Assembly (NCBI RefSeq): GCF_905220565.1
Contig: NC_059413.1
Location: forward strand, 12,501,501 to 12,565,500
From: Melitaea cinxia
Lineage: Eukaryota > Arthropoda > Insecta > Lepidoptera > Nymphalidae
Reading direction: 5' to 3'
Length of the DNA stretch: 64,000 nt
Position numbers and translations under genes: made by a program. The notes beneath the pieces were generated by a model. It had not been told where the DNA came from. It did not search any database and saw nothing but the letters and a program-made list of their open reading frames with translations. Below are positions 11,553 to 22,566 of this stretch, one piece after another; position 1 is the first letter of the stretch; each line of letters begins with the position of its first letter.

Positions 11553-11730
11553 TAGCTGGCCTGGCGAACTTCGCACCGCCTTTTTTGTGAATATAATAAT
11601 TAATTATATCGAAATAAAATATAGTCTATCTTTCAAGTTGGATCAAGCTGCACACTGTGTGCAGTTTTGATTAAAATCGGTTTAGCAGTTTAGGAGTCCA
11701 TCGCGAACAAACAACGTGACCCGTAATTTA
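11553..11730 (-). mobile_element. Helitron 3' portion
   Basis: Starts (plus strand) ctagctggcctggcgaactt, which is the inverted Helitron 3' terminus, then 'aaaatcggtttagcagttta' and 'gcgaacaaacaacgtga'. The 5' end is not identified. Confidence 0.5.
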
Positions 11731-12552
11731 AGATGTAAAAACACATTAAAAACAAAATAAGTTTGATTCACATTCGTATCATTATTCTGTGTCCGGAGAT
11801 GAGACGACGTATGGAAAACGTACCCTCGGATGCTGCAGTGCAAGGTTATGTAACACGACCTTGACCTTTAGAAAGGCCGAAGTTCGTTTGGAGGACTTTC
11901 GTTCCGATTGGAGTGGAAATGTGGTCCATATTCGTGAAATATTTCTGCGGACTTGAACAATGTAGGGGAATTGTGACTATTGTCTACGATGAGTTCTAAG
12001 CACTCTGAAAAGGAATATAGTGTTTTTTAACGTAGCATTTTTATTTATTATCAAGAATATTACAAAAAAAAAACATAGGTAAATAAAAGAATGATAAACA
12101 TGTTTATACGGATATATTAATACGTAAAGTAAAAACTTTGTACCTCTTTTTACGAAAATTGCGCGGACGGAGGAGTATAAAATTTCGTACACTTGTAGTT
12201 TATATAGAGAAGGAGTGCGGAATGATATATATTTTTTTAATTATGCATACAAAATCCATTAAATCAATAAAAAAACATTCCATACACTACCATTGTAGTT
12301 AGCACACACAGACACGCATAACACATTAAATCAATAAAATAACATTACACACACTATCACATATTTGACACACACACGTATATATACTCTTTTGTTTATT
12401 ATTATAGAAGTATATTCTTTGACAACAGAACCTTAACAATGTTGAAACTTTAATTTAAATTAATTATGGTCGACTTTCGACCACGTGGCGACCACTCGTA
12501 CATATAAATATAGATATTAAGTGAAAACACATGTTATACATATTATTTTTAA
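11731..12552. other. Unassigned DNA
   Basis: A moderately GC-rich piece (11790-11960) has no coding signature that I can support. 12230-12380 has CA-rich words and two partial copies of 'cattaaatcaataaaa'. Confidence 0.4.
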
Positions 12553-12720
12553 GCCTGCAATATCCACTGCTGGCCATAGGCCGCTGTCTTCGTTTATAAG
12601 TAGCTAGAAGTGTAGAAGCTTAATCCATTACGCTGCTCCACGACGGGTTGGTGGGGATATATTTCCTACTATGAATAGGGATCGCTATCAGCTTTCTTGT
12701 GATAACGACGGGGACTGACT
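12553..12720 (-). mobile_element. SINE family S2, core and tail fragment
   Basis: On the minus strand it runs from a core-like 'cagtccccgtcgttatcac' into a tail ending 'tatggccagcagtggatatt'. Its arrangement resembles the S2 copy at 47540-47735. The tRNA-like head is missing. Confidence 0.45.
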
Positions 12721-12921
12721 GCTAATATTTTAAGCTGGATACACAGTAGAAGTCAAACAGACGCAGTAGTTTAATTTCAGTTCTATATAATATGTGTATG
12801 TATCTTGTGCTTGTAGCTTAGAAAAGAAAATTGTAGTTTGATTGAACGCCTCACGATTATGTTCATTTTGTACATGTTTTTGTACCTAAATGTTGGAGCG
12901 TGTCGTGTTTGTCCGTGATTT

Positions 12922-12993
12922 ATTGCAAAACGTCATGTGTACCAACTTAAAAGCTCAGGTTTTTAAGTTGGTACTCATGACGTTTGCAGTAAT
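12922..12993. repeat. Short-loop inverted repeat (hairpin)
   Basis: The arm 'gcaaaacgtcatgtgtacca' and following bases (12925-12952) pairs with 12961-12987, with one mismatch and one single-base indel over about 27 bases. The loop is 8 bases (gctcaggt). Likely a small MITE remnant or a transcribable hairpin. Confidence 0.65.
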
Positions 12994-13679
12994 GTTTAGT
13001 AATTTTTAACCAAGAAGTTTTGTAAATATACAGAAGATATACTTAAATAACAATAATGAAAATGAAAGTATAAGTCTATGAGACTGAATGAATTGAACGA
13101 TTACTTTTTTAATCTTAACAATAAACTTTTTAAATCTATATATAACCTATACTCAAATTCAGTAATAAAGATTTTATTGCATTCTAGTTTTGTGCTATCT
13201 ATACTATTATTATAAAGCTGAAAAGTTTTGTTATTTATTTATTTCTTTGCTTAATTCTAGGACTAATCTTAAAATTGTATTTTGAGGTAAATAACCCATT
13301 TACCAAGGTAGGCTATAAGTTATTTTTTCTTCAAATAAATATATGTAAAACCGCGGAGCATACAGTATATTGATAAATTTAATCGTTTAAATATCGAAAT
13401 TAATTGCAGTTAAAAGAGCACGTCACGTCTATTTTCACAATACAATGTATAAAAAAAACTGTCGTGCAGTTAAATCGATTGCGACCCGAGCGAAGAAACG
13501 GTCATAACCTAGTTTTGAAAATAATACGTTTCTTAAGAGCGTTGCCAACTTCGTATTTTTATTTTCGTTTTAAATTTGAACAGGTTTTTAGTAATATCGG
13601 ATTGCTTTTTGGATTTTTAACCAAGGTCCTTTTTTATTATTATAGTTTCGTTGTGAAATGAATGGTATTTCATATAAAT
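12994..13679. other. Unassigned, with a Helitron-like patch at 13198-13330
   Basis: 'ctatactattattataaagc' at 13199 is the head of a Lep1-type Helitron and 'aaaccgcggagca' near 13349 looks like a decayed tail. The open frame at 13404-13661 has no recognisable domain. Confidence 0.4.
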
Positions 13680-13865
13680 AAATAAATAATAAATAAATAT
13701 CTTATAACATACACACACGGTCGTCTGTTGTTATGGTAAGCAATGCTTGTGTTACAGGTAACAGCCGACTGTTATAACAATTTTTTTTTGAGAAACATAC
13801 CTAGAAATAACACATATATAAATACAAATATTACACCCAGACTCAGGCAGGACTCATATATAAAT
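13680..13865 (-). mobile_element. SINE family S1, head-truncated
   Basis: Shares 'cttataacatacacacacgg', 'tcgtctgttgttatggtaag' and 'gtaacagccgactg' with the fuller copies at 28155-28400 (-) and 55984-56240 (+). The tRNA-like head is missing beyond 'cagactcaggcaggactc'. Confidence 0.6.
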
Positions 13866-14034
13866 AAAAGTAACTGTATTATAATTCAAATTTTTTCTTT
13901 AGAATTAACAGCGATTATTTAATCGTAGCTTCATAATTATAAACAAGTTGTCAAAGACTATACTTATCTAGTATAAACTGCTATTAATTTGTAAAATAAT
14001 GATTCTAATAAGCGCCTTCGAAGCTTACTTGAAT

Positions 14035-14260
14035 ACAAAAAACTAGTGTGCTTTAGACCAGAAGCAACACTGAAGTAAAACTACAACCTGGCCTGCACGG
14101 TGTCAAGATATACGAAACGTGGCTATGAGAGAAAGAGAGAAAGAAAATGTGTGCTCGCACCTCTCTCTTGCTCCGTTCGTCTCGCCCGATCACACTTTTG
14201 GTAACGCTTTCGTCACGCATTCACTTGCTTACTCCCCAAGTCAAAAGTACGTATAGAAGT
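14035..14260 (-). repeat. Family D interspersed repeat
   Basis: Runs from 'tgtgctttagacca' through 'cgtctcgcccgatcacactt' to 'cattcacttgcttactcccc'. It is longer than the 1975 copy because of an extra purine-rich agag segment. Confidence 0.6.
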
Positions 14261-15111
14261 TTTATTTCAAAGGAATTGATTTGATTTGTTTTATTAACAT
14301 ATCTATCCCGAAAGTAAAACTGTTTAATACCTTAATATTCAATTGACAGTTTTTTTAGAGTTATTGAGTTTCTTGTTAATTTTTTGTCCTAAATTGTTGC
14401 CCTAAAAAGTAAGGCGTACTCCACTTTCATTATTTTTTTGGCAAGAAAGTATTTTTTGTACGAAACCCTACGGTGAACGTGGACCGTTATCTTCTCGAGA
14501 GCTTTTGTATTTATTTGCCATTTTACAGTTTTTAAATCTGTGCTCTTGAGACTTTTTTTTTAAAAGACGTTAGTAGTAGTATATATATATACGTATGCTT
14601 TTGTGTGGCATTAAATGCTGGTTTTTGATAGTCACTGTCACAATCTGAAAGTAATAATTTCAATTAAAATTTTTGGTTTACATAGTTGTACTAGGTCTGT
14701 TGTGTTTTTGTGAATATATGGATTTGTTTTAAAATTCTGTGTTAGAAACATTGTACTGACAGTGACAAACAGAAATAAAGAATTAATTAATTTAGTTCCG
14801 TCGTACCGAAGTTATACGCTTAGATGAATTTCGGTGATTAGTTTTATCTAATATGAATTTTCATTATTATTTTTTTATTTAATTATATATTTCCAGTTAC
14901 ACGTTTATCTAGTAACCCGAAACGGTACAATGTCTGTCCGTTTTTGTTTATTACAGCACCAAAAGGTCGGGTTGATCGACCTCGCCGTTAGAGTTCGGAG
15001 ACTGAACAAAGGTTAATTTTTAAATTCTATGCTATTAATAGCTGCGCAACAGCTTTCCCTGCTTTGTATTTGTTATTCATCATTCTAGTGTAGTGGAGCA
15101 AATCATCTTAA
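14261..15111. other. Unassigned DNA
   Basis: AT-rich with no supported gene. A GC-richer patch, 'aggtcgggttgatcgacctc' at 14961-14980, contains a short palindrome. Confidence 0.4.
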
Positions 15112-15290
15112 CACTAACAGATGAGTTAAGTTAGGTAGTAGATAGGTTAGGTGACGAATGCTAGCGCGACCCTATCTCGCCCCACCCAGGCGGACGACTG
15201 CTCACACGTGGTGGGTTTTTTAGTAGGAGTCTGACATAACCCTTTGAAACGGCGCTGCAGATTTTCCCCACGGAAAAAAAAGTTAGGAGG
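15112..15290 (-). repeat. Family C interspersed repeat
   Basis: Contains 'ggttaggtgacgaatgctag', 'cccacccaggcggacgactg', 'ctcacacgtggtgggttttt' and 'tctgacataaccc'. It corresponds, inverted, to the 43494-43658 insertion, whose target duplications define the family ends. Confidence 0.65.
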
Positions 15291-15404
15291 TATGTTCTCA
15301 ATTTGACTTATTATTTGTTAATACCTTATAACTTTTTATTAGTTTGCACAAACATTGGTGTCTATTATTGTCCAATGGAGGCTGGATGAGGACTGCGGAA
15401 CACC

Positions 15405-15476
15405 GACAGTTTGGCGCGAACTTGGGGAGGCCTTTGTCCAGCAGTGGACTGCGATAGGCTGATGTGATGATGATGG
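15405..15476 (+). repeat. Family A repeat, 3' tail
   Basis: 'ggcgcgaacttggggaggcc', 'gtccagcagtggactgcgat' and a TGATGATGATGG tail. Confidence 0.65.
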
Positions 15477-16044
15477 TGTGATTGGTGTCTAGTCTGGATG
15501 TATGTTCTTGTGGGTTTTGTGTACTGTAGTCTGGTTTTTTACAGATCGTAATGTTCATAAATATCGAGGTTTTAGATTTCAAGGTCAGTGCGGGACATTG
15601 ATCTTTTAATCTTTAAGTAGATTTTTAAAAAGTTTTGTGTAAGAAATCCATCTTTTTTAGGAATTTAGTAGACTGTAAAACGTCACAATACTGTTCATAA
15701 GGATAAGACAGGAATTTGTTTTGACAGACAGGACATGAATGTGTAAAGGCAGGAATATGTTTGCAGTTGTGATAACTACTGTAAGTCGTTTAAGACTAAA
15801 TAGTAATAGTAATACTTTAATCATAGACAATTTTATTTTTAAAATTAATATTTCTGACATAACTACTTATTGTAACAAATATGAGAAAAACTAAATACAA
15901 TATATTTGTTTATATCTACTTGCAACGCCAATAGCGGTCATCAAGTGTAATTTATCACCTGCCCGCAAAACTGGTTCCCTGGTACCGTTAAGGTCGCCAT
16001 AGGGCTGCTATCGGCCAAATAAGATTAGTCAGACAAACCTACAA
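15477..16044. other. Unassigned DNA
   Basis: No gene supported. 'gcgccaa/agtggtcatcaagtgtaattt'-type words near 15930-16010 ('aacgccaatagcggtcatca', 'ggtcgccatagggctgctat') hint at another old repeat, but no second copy is present. Confidence 0.35.
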
Positions 16045-16290
16045 ACTTTTTTCTATATAACTAGGTCGATAAAGGTACGGCTCACCTAGTGGTAAGCGAT
16101 TACCGTAGCTTATAGACGACTGCAAAAGCAGAAGCATCGCAAGCGCGTTGCCGACCCTATCCCCAATTCCCCCCAGGAGCTCTGGTCACCTTACTCATAA
16201 ACAGCAATAGAACACTGCTTGAAAGCAGTATTATTTAGCTGTGATTCTTTAAGGTCAAGATAATACCTAGTCGGGGTGCTCCATATCTTA
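16045..16290 (+). repeat. Family B interspersed repeat
   Basis: Typical order: 'tatataactaggtcg', 'gtaagcgattaccgtagctt', 'agaagcatcgcaagcgcgtt', 'ccccaggagctctggtcacc', 'cttgaaagcagtattattta', then 'gtcggggtgctccatat'. About a dozen copies lie in this window on both strands. I read it as a LINE 3'-end-derived or SINE-like element, but no coding part was found. Confidence 0.7.
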
Positions 16291-16796
16291 AACTTTCTGT
16301 TCTGCCCAGTCAGTCGAAACTAAAGGTTTTACATTTATACAACCTCAAGTTGTCCCACAGCTGGAATAAAACCTTTTCTCGTTATTTGGAGAAAGCTTGG
16401 AACTTAATCTGTGACGCTACTGGTACTGTACTTGCCGGCTTAAACTCCTAAATATTTCGGTGTAATTAAGGTATTATCGAAATAACAATGGATTTTTTTA
16501 TGTAATTTTTTACTACATTTTAACGTAACTCACATCATTGGGTTTCCGGTTATATTTAGTAAGATGATACTTTCTTCTATACCCCTCCCCTTTTCGTTCA
16601 TGGACGCCCTTTCAAATGAGTAATTCCGGGAAAGGTAGACAGATGGCAGCCCTAGTTCGCAGGAATGTAAATATATAATACGTTTTATTCTTGATATCGC
16701 TCGCCTCCTTTCTCCTTTCCATTACCGTTTTAAGGATAATATAAGGAGTAAGATCATTTTACTTATCTTTATTATAAAATTTTAAAATTAATTCGC

Positions 16797-17053
16797 ACGA
16801 TTTATTTTTGTGTTACCCACACATTAGGGAATCTTAAACAATTTTTAATATCATATCAAAAATCGACCGTTTCAGCGGGGATCGAACTTGCATCTCTAAC
16901 TGACCTGCTTAGAACCGTATATAAAATCATGATATCAAAAATTTCGATCTAACGGGTATATGGTTCCATAGCTTAATTGGCTAAAGCACTGACACGGTCA
17001 GGTTCGATCCCCGCTGAGACGGTCGATTTTTGATATGATATTAAAAATTGTTT
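16797..17053. repeat. Inverted pair of tRNA-like repeat fragments (308-bp family)
   Basis: Two 52-base arms, 16836-16887 and 17002-17053, are near-perfect inverted copies. Each covers the T-arm side of a tRNA-like sequence plus 'cgatttttgatatgatat'. The right part, 16962-17022, is a tRNA-like sequence (ttccatagcttaattggcta head, ggttcgatcc B box) that lacks the 3' side of its anticodon arm. Upstream 'tttatttttgtgttacccac' is shared with the units of the 21340-22906 array, so this is a diverged relative. Confidence 0.75.
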
Positions 17054-17579
17054 TTAAAATTAATTTATATAATTGTGTTTGTTCGCAAATAAAAAAATCG
17101 ACCTGATTTTACATCCTGCTGTGCCCTACCTCAGTTAAAATAAAATTTTATCCTATTTTTGCGTTGAACTACATTTGTATGTAAACATTTTTTTTTTAAA
17201 TTAAAAACCGCATTAAAACAGTACGGCTTCGATAAGAATAAAACGTTTGTACTTATCCTGTTTATGTAACTGCATTACACGCACGCTACACTCACACAGA
17301 GGAAATTATATGTATAAAAATGTGTATATTTTCACTCGTAAATATTATTTGATATAGTATTTATCGTTCTAATTTAATACAAGGAAAAAATATGACCTGT
17401 TTTGTATACAACTAGGTAAGCAAACAAGCGCTTGGCTACAATATTATTCAAAACACAAAATTTCATAACAAAGCTTCTTTAGAGTATTTATAAAATCAAG
17501 AAAAATAAATGTTAAGTTAACTAAGATTTAAAATATTTATTTAAGCTAAAATAATACAATCGCATCGTGTTTTTATTTT
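17054..17579. other. Unassigned AT-rich DNA
   Basis: 'gttcgcaaataaaaaaatcg' at 17081-17100 resembles the outer end of a family M MITE. The rest shows nothing. Confidence 0.4.
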
Positions 17580-18195
17580 ATTTTTTAACCGACTTCCAAA
17601 AAAGGAGGAGGTTCTCAATTCGACTGTATTTTTTTTTTTTTATGTATGATACATCAGAACTTTTGCCCGTGTGGACCGATTTCGACAAATTTTGTTTTAA
17701 TCGAAAGGTGGTGTGTGCCAATTGGTCCCATTTAAATTTATTTGAGATCTAACAACTACTTTTCGAGTTATATCTAATAATGTGTTTTTACTTGACGCTT
17801 TTTTCGTCGACCTACGTTGTATTATACCGCATAACTTTCTACTGGATATACCGATTTTAATAATTCTTTTTTTGTTGGAAAGGGGATATCCCTAGTTTAG
17901 TACTGTGATAAGGAAACTAGGATCTGATGATGGGATCCCAGAGGAATCGAGGGAAACTCTCAAAAATCCGTAATAACTTTTTACTGGGTGTACCGATTTT
18001 GATAATTTTTAATTTAATCGAAAGCTGATGTTTATCATGTGGTCACATATAAATATCATCGAGATCTGATAAGAACTTTTTGAGTAATCTTTAATAACGC
18101 GTAGTTGCTTGACAATTTTTCGTCGATCTACGTTGTATTACTTGTCGATGTAATTGAAGTCGGTTTTTTTTTCGTTTGCGAGCAAACACAATTAT
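17580..18195. mobile_element. Family M MITE-like element, near full length
   Basis: The left end 'accgacttccaaaaaaggag' and the right end 'gaagtcggttttttt' form short terminal inverted repeats. The interior has two partly repeated blocks ('taactttctactggatatac' and 'taactttttactgggtgtac') and 'gtcgacctacgttgtatta' twice. Partial relatives are at 20341, 24210, 25590, 44255, 45985 and 51060. No transposase coding is visible. Confidence 0.6.
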
Positions 18196-18204
18196 TATAT
18201 ATAA

Positions 18205-18345
18205 ACAACTACCCTCAATCTCCCCCAGAAGCTCTGGTTACGTCACTCACCACAGGAACACAACACTGCTTGAAAGCAATATTATTTAGCTGTGATCTTC
18301 TGTGAGGTCGAGGTACCGGACGTAGTGCTTCAGATCTTGAGCAGT
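18205..18345 (+). repeat. Family B repeat, 3' half
   Basis: From 'ctcaatctcccccagaagct' through 'gcttgaaagcaatattattt' to 'tcagatcttgagcag'. The 5' half is missing. Confidence 0.6.
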
Positions 18346-19099
18346 TAAATGTTAGTTATTACATATTGATAAAGTTCAGTTATAAAATACGAAAGTTTGA
18401 CCATAACCTGCAAACTGTAGCACTACTGTTTAGCAGATTGTCCGTTTATCGAAGTATTGAAATACTCCACATTAGAGTGCAATGGGAACACTGCTTGGTA
18501 TAGGCCTCTTTTCCATTAAGGAGAAGGATCGGAGCTCAGTCCATCATGATGCTCCAGGCTCTCGGATTAGGAAAGTGACTCCCTGAAATTATTTAATACC
18601 AATATTTAGAATTATGTCTTCAAGATATATGCGGTTTCACGACCAATTGACAAAGATTTTGAAGGGTGCCAAACAATGCAATGATATTTCTACAGAATTA
18701 TTCAATATATAGTTCTAAAAATACACATCAGCGAAACTATGATTATGTAAAACTCTCATACTTCACTCTATCCAGACGTCGTTAGAAACTGAGTATGAAA
18801 CTGAGTAACTTTTAGAAGACGTGATTTATGAACTCAAGATCTCAACTAAACATTCATCAGTGTGAAAAGGGAAAAGTAGTTGAACAATTCACGTTGCTAA
18901 TGTCCCATGCTTCAGTGACCTGATCGCCGAACATACAAGCATCATAATAAGGTTCTTGAAGAGAATTAGTCAGCGGACAATGGACAAAAACAAGAAGAAG
19001 AAGAGAAATTAAAATTAAAAATTACATTAAAAAAGGTTTCAAAAGCTCTTTTGAATCGTCATTTTACAGATTAAATCTATACTTCTGTTAATAAATTAA
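18346..19099. other. Unassigned DNA with an unclassified repeat fragment at 18478-18580
   Basis: 'gcttggtataggcctctttt', 'aggagaaggatcggagctca' and 'atgatgctccaggctctcgg' look like a diverged LINE-tail repeat. No gene supported elsewhere. Confidence 0.4.
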
Positions 19100-19270
19100 C
19101 TAGCGACCTCTGTCCGTCTATATATTTTTTTTCACAATAATAAATCACCAACATATCATATACTTAAACCTTCTCCGAAACACGCTGCATCTTATGGTAT
19201 AATTCCGATAACCGAACAAAAAAACCGGCTCTCCATTTATTAGTAAAGATTTTTATATAATGGAGACATA
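19100..19270 (-). mobile_element. Helitron (family ending gaggtcgCTAG), 3' part
   Basis: The inverted terminus ctagcgacctctgtccgtc begins at 19100. It is followed by 'gctgcatcttatggtataat' and 'aaaaccggctctccattta', matching on the opposite strand the copies at 24650-24858 and 53705-53860. Confidence 0.6.
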
Positions 19271-19392
19271 TACATATGTCTACTACATACATAATACGTC
19301 TATCAGAGAAATTGAAAAGTATTTTAACAAATACAGGCTGACCTAGCGAACTTAGTAGCACTATCTAATTTTTTAATTTTCGTTCAGTAATT

Positions 19393-19565
19393 ATGCGCAT
19401 AAACGGGTTCGAACATTTTTGTATGGAGCCTGGCATATCTAGCCGCCGCCATCTTGATTTTTTTCAAAATTTCCGAGCACGATAAAAGTGGTATATTTAG
19501 ATAGAGAAAAAACCAAGATGGCGCCGGCTCGATATGCCACAAAGGTTCGTACCCCTTTATATGTT
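19393..19565. repeat. Fold-back element with imperfect inverted arms
   Basis: Left 'tggcatatctagccgccgcc' with 'atcttg' pairs with right 'caagatggcgccggctcgat' with 'atgccac'. Outward the arms stay similar ('aaacgggttcgaac' against 'gttcgtacccctttat'). Imperfect arms of roughly 50 bases surround about 60 bases. A DNA-transposon-derived MITE is likely. Confidence 0.55.
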
Positions 19566-20340
19566 TTGAATGTTCAAAATAAAAAAAGTATACGATAAAC
19601 TAAGAAACGTTATTAACTCGTAACGAACATTATACACATTAACCTATATTCCTAATCAAAACATATATAAATTAGTGCGTCGTTACATCTAGCACTAAAT
19701 TCCTACTTAGGTCCACTGACCGTAACGATAACGTACGGTTAGCAAATACATTGTTTGTCAACTTTCTTAATCAAAATTATCTGAGAATTTTTTTTTAATA
19801 AAAATTCAAAAATTAGAAAATTTTTGTCATTAAACAAAACAAACCTTTATTGTGTAATGATTTAGGAATGTAATATATACGATATATTGATGTCATTTAA
19901 AATGTGTTATTTTATGTGGAAACCATGACATTTAGCTGCTCCACGCGATTTTATTTGTATAATTTCTTATCTCGTGGAAATTCCGGAATAAAGACTAGCA
20001 CTTTTATTAATCTAGATCTGCAACTATCTATGTAGCAAGTTTCATTGCAATTGGTTTAATAGTTTCGACATGAAAAAGTTATAATTATTCATTCCAATTT
20101 TCTCATTGATTATTAGTTATAACTGTAATTGTACTTAAAACAAATAAATAAACACTAAATATTACTTTGCGAGGAGCAATTACAAGAATCTAAAGGAGAT
20201 ATTATTAAGGCCTTGCATACCAGGTTTGATTTCAAGCGAGCGACAAACTCTCAGGCTATTTGTATTTGTTAATACAAATATTATGAAGAATATCGTATCG
20301 AGTTCTCAATTTTTAAATTCTATAATTGTGTTTCTTTACA
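19566..20340. other. Unassigned AT-rich DNA
   Basis: Nothing recognised. Confidence 0.4.
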
Positions 20341-20530
20341 AATAAAAAAAAAAACCGACTTCAATTTTCATCGATACATAATGCAAAGTAATAGGTAAGC
20401 GAAAAAATAATAATCAATTAAAAACGAATTATTAGGGATAAATGACAAAGTACTTCTCTGATATCGCTCAAATTATAATGAAACTTAATCATTAAAATCG
20501 ATACACCAGTATAAAGTTACGAGGTAAAGG
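20341..20530 (-). mobile_element. Family M MITE fragment
   Basis: 'aaccgacttcaattttcatc' is the inverted right end of the 17580-18195 element. The interior is diverged ('cgatacaccagtataaagtt'). Confidence 0.5.
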
Positions 20531-20536
20531 ACAAAA

Positions 20537-20760
20537 AAAAAACGACTGCTTTAGACCACACAAGTGAAGTAAAACGTCTTTAGTTCCGCCTACAGTAATA
20601 TACGAAACGTAACTCTCTTTCTATCTTCACTAACTTATATCATCAATCCGATTCAACTTCCGTTCGCCTCGCCCGATCATACTTTTCGTAACGCTCTTGT
20701 CACGCATTCACCAGCTTACTCCCCAAGTTAAGCATGCGCAAAGAAGTTACACTTGAAAAA
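20537..20760 (-). repeat. Family D interspersed repeat
   Basis: 'tgctttagaccacacaagtg', 'cgcctcgcccgatcatactt', 'cgtaacgctcttgtcacgca' and 'accagcttactccccaagtt'. Best preserved of the minus-strand copies. Confidence 0.65.
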
Positions 20761-21326
20761 ATAATAGCCAAATTGAGAATCTCCTGTTTTCTGAAGTCAC
20801 TTAAAAAGTGCGTGACGTTATAAATTGAGTGTTTTTTTTTTTTTCTATAACTTAAAAAAGACAAGGATAAGTTTGTATATATATCAGAATAATTTATTCT
20901 GTTTTCACTCAATTGTTTCAAAATATTGGTACCAATCTGTTTTCTAACATAGAGGTGTAAAAAAGTTTAAAAAAAACAATCAAATATGTATACTCTTTTT
21001 TTTTGCTAGCGACTCGGTTTGCGTAATGCGCAATAATCTTTTACCACGGTAACCGCACATTTTTCCGCAAATCGATTTAACTGCACACTTTTGTGCCTTT
21101 TTTTATTCGGATCCTTTCCGCCATTTTGTTTTGATTATGTACGTCAATGTACAAACGTCAATCCAAACCATTAAGATCTGACAAATTCAGACTAGGCTCT
21201 ATGGATTATAGTCCTTTGGCTTGCCTTACTGGGGTTAAATTATAAAACATACATGAAGATCCGCTAAAGTCGGATGTTTACTTTTTATTACTTTGCTTGT
21301 ATCGTTAAATTGACTTGTTGTTTATT
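20761..21326. other. Unassigned AT-rich DNA
   Basis: No supported gene or repeat. Confidence 0.4.
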
Positions 21327-21408
21327 AATCTTGATATATCTAAGATTTTATTTTTGTGTTACCCACATTAGGAATTCTAAACATTTTGAATATCATATCA
21401 AAAATTGA

Positions 21409-21481
21409 CCGCTCCAGCGGGGTTCGAACCCGCGTCTCCGACGTACCGTGTCGGCGCTCTAGCCAATTAAGCTATGGAACG
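21409..21481 (-). tRNA. tRNA-like sequence, anticodon position GGT; probably not a working tRNA
   Basis: 73 bases fold into a full cloverleaf. Acceptor cgttcca/tggagcg is 7 bp with one G-T pair. D arm gctt/gagc. Anticodon stem ccgac/gtcgg with the 7-base loop acggtac. T arm gcggg-ttcgaac-cccgc. The A box (tagcttaattgg) and B box (ggttcgaaccc) fit RNA polymerase III promoters. The loop has C, not U, at position 33, and the copy sits inside a repeat unit, so a SINE-like or tRNA-derived repeat is more likely than a decoding tRNA-Thr. Confidence 0.5.
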
Positions 21482-21716
21482 ATGCACCCGCTCGAGCGAA
21501 ATTTTCGATATGATACTTTTTAATTTCGGTTTAAGCGAACCGTGGCGCCGTCTATAGTGAGCTCTTTACAGAAACCCGTAACTATTCAAAGTTTCATATT
21601 ACAATGAAAATCTTTGACAGGAGACGACACCGTGCTATTTTTAATATCTAAGATTTTATTTTTGTGTTACCCACATTAGGAATTCTAAACATTTTGAATA
21701 TCATATCAAAAATTGA

Positions 21717-21789
21717 CCTCTCCAGCGGGGTTCGAACCCGCGTCTCCGACGTACCGTGTCGGCGCTCTAGCCAATTAAGCTATGGAACG
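21717..21789 (-). tRNA. tRNA-like sequence, second unit, acceptor mismatch
   Basis: Same cloverleaf as the copy at 21409, but one base change (gaccTctcca on the plus strand) breaks the second acceptor pair. This supports the absence of selection for tRNA function. Confidence 0.5.
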
Positions 21790-22024
21790 ATGCACCCGCT
21801 CGAGCGAAATTTTCGATATGATACTTTTTAATTTCGGTTTAAGCGAACCGTGGCGCCGTCTATAGTGAGCTCTTTACAGAAACCCGTAACTATTCAAAGT
21901 TTCATATTACAATGAAAATCTTTGACAGGAGACGACACCGTGCTATTTTTAATATCTAAGATTTTATTTTTGTGTTACCCACATTAGGAATTCTAAACAT
22001 TTTGAATATCATATCAAAAATTGA

Positions 22025-22097
22025 CCGCTCCAGCGGGGTTCGAACCCGCGTCTCCGACGTACCGTGTCGGCGCTCTAGCCAATTAAGCTATGGAACG
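22025..22097 (-). tRNA. tRNA-like sequence, third unit
   Basis: Identical in the cloverleaf region to the copy at 21409, including loop acggtac and an intact acceptor stem. Confidence 0.5.
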
Positions 22098-22493
22098 ATG
22101 CACCCGCTCGAGCGAAATTTTCGATATGATACTTTTTAATTTCGGTTTAAGCGAACCGTGGCGCCGTCTATAGTGAGCTCTTTACAGAAACCCGTAACTA
22201 TTCAAAGTTTCATATTACAATGAAAATCTTTGACAGGAGACGACACCGTGCTATTTTTAATATCTAAGATTTTATTTTTGTGTTACCCACATTAGGAATT
22301 CTAAACATTTTGAATATCATATCAAAAATTGACCGCTCCAGCGGGGTTCGAACCCGCGTCTCCGACGTACCGTGTCGGCGCTCTAGCCAATTATTACGGG
22401 TTTCTGTAAAGAGCTCACTATAGACGGCGCCACGGTTCGCTTAAACCGAAATTAAAAAGTATCATATCGAAAATTTCGCTCGAGCGGGTGCAT

Positions 22494-22566
22494 CGTTCCA
22501 TAGCTTAATTGGCTAGAGCGCCGACACGGTACGTCGGAGACGCGGGTTCGAACCCCGCTGGAGCGG
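22494..22566 (+). tRNA. tRNA-like sequence, first inverted unit
   Basis: Same 73 bases as the minus-strand copies but on the plus strand, after the orientation switch at about 22393. Confidence 0.5.
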
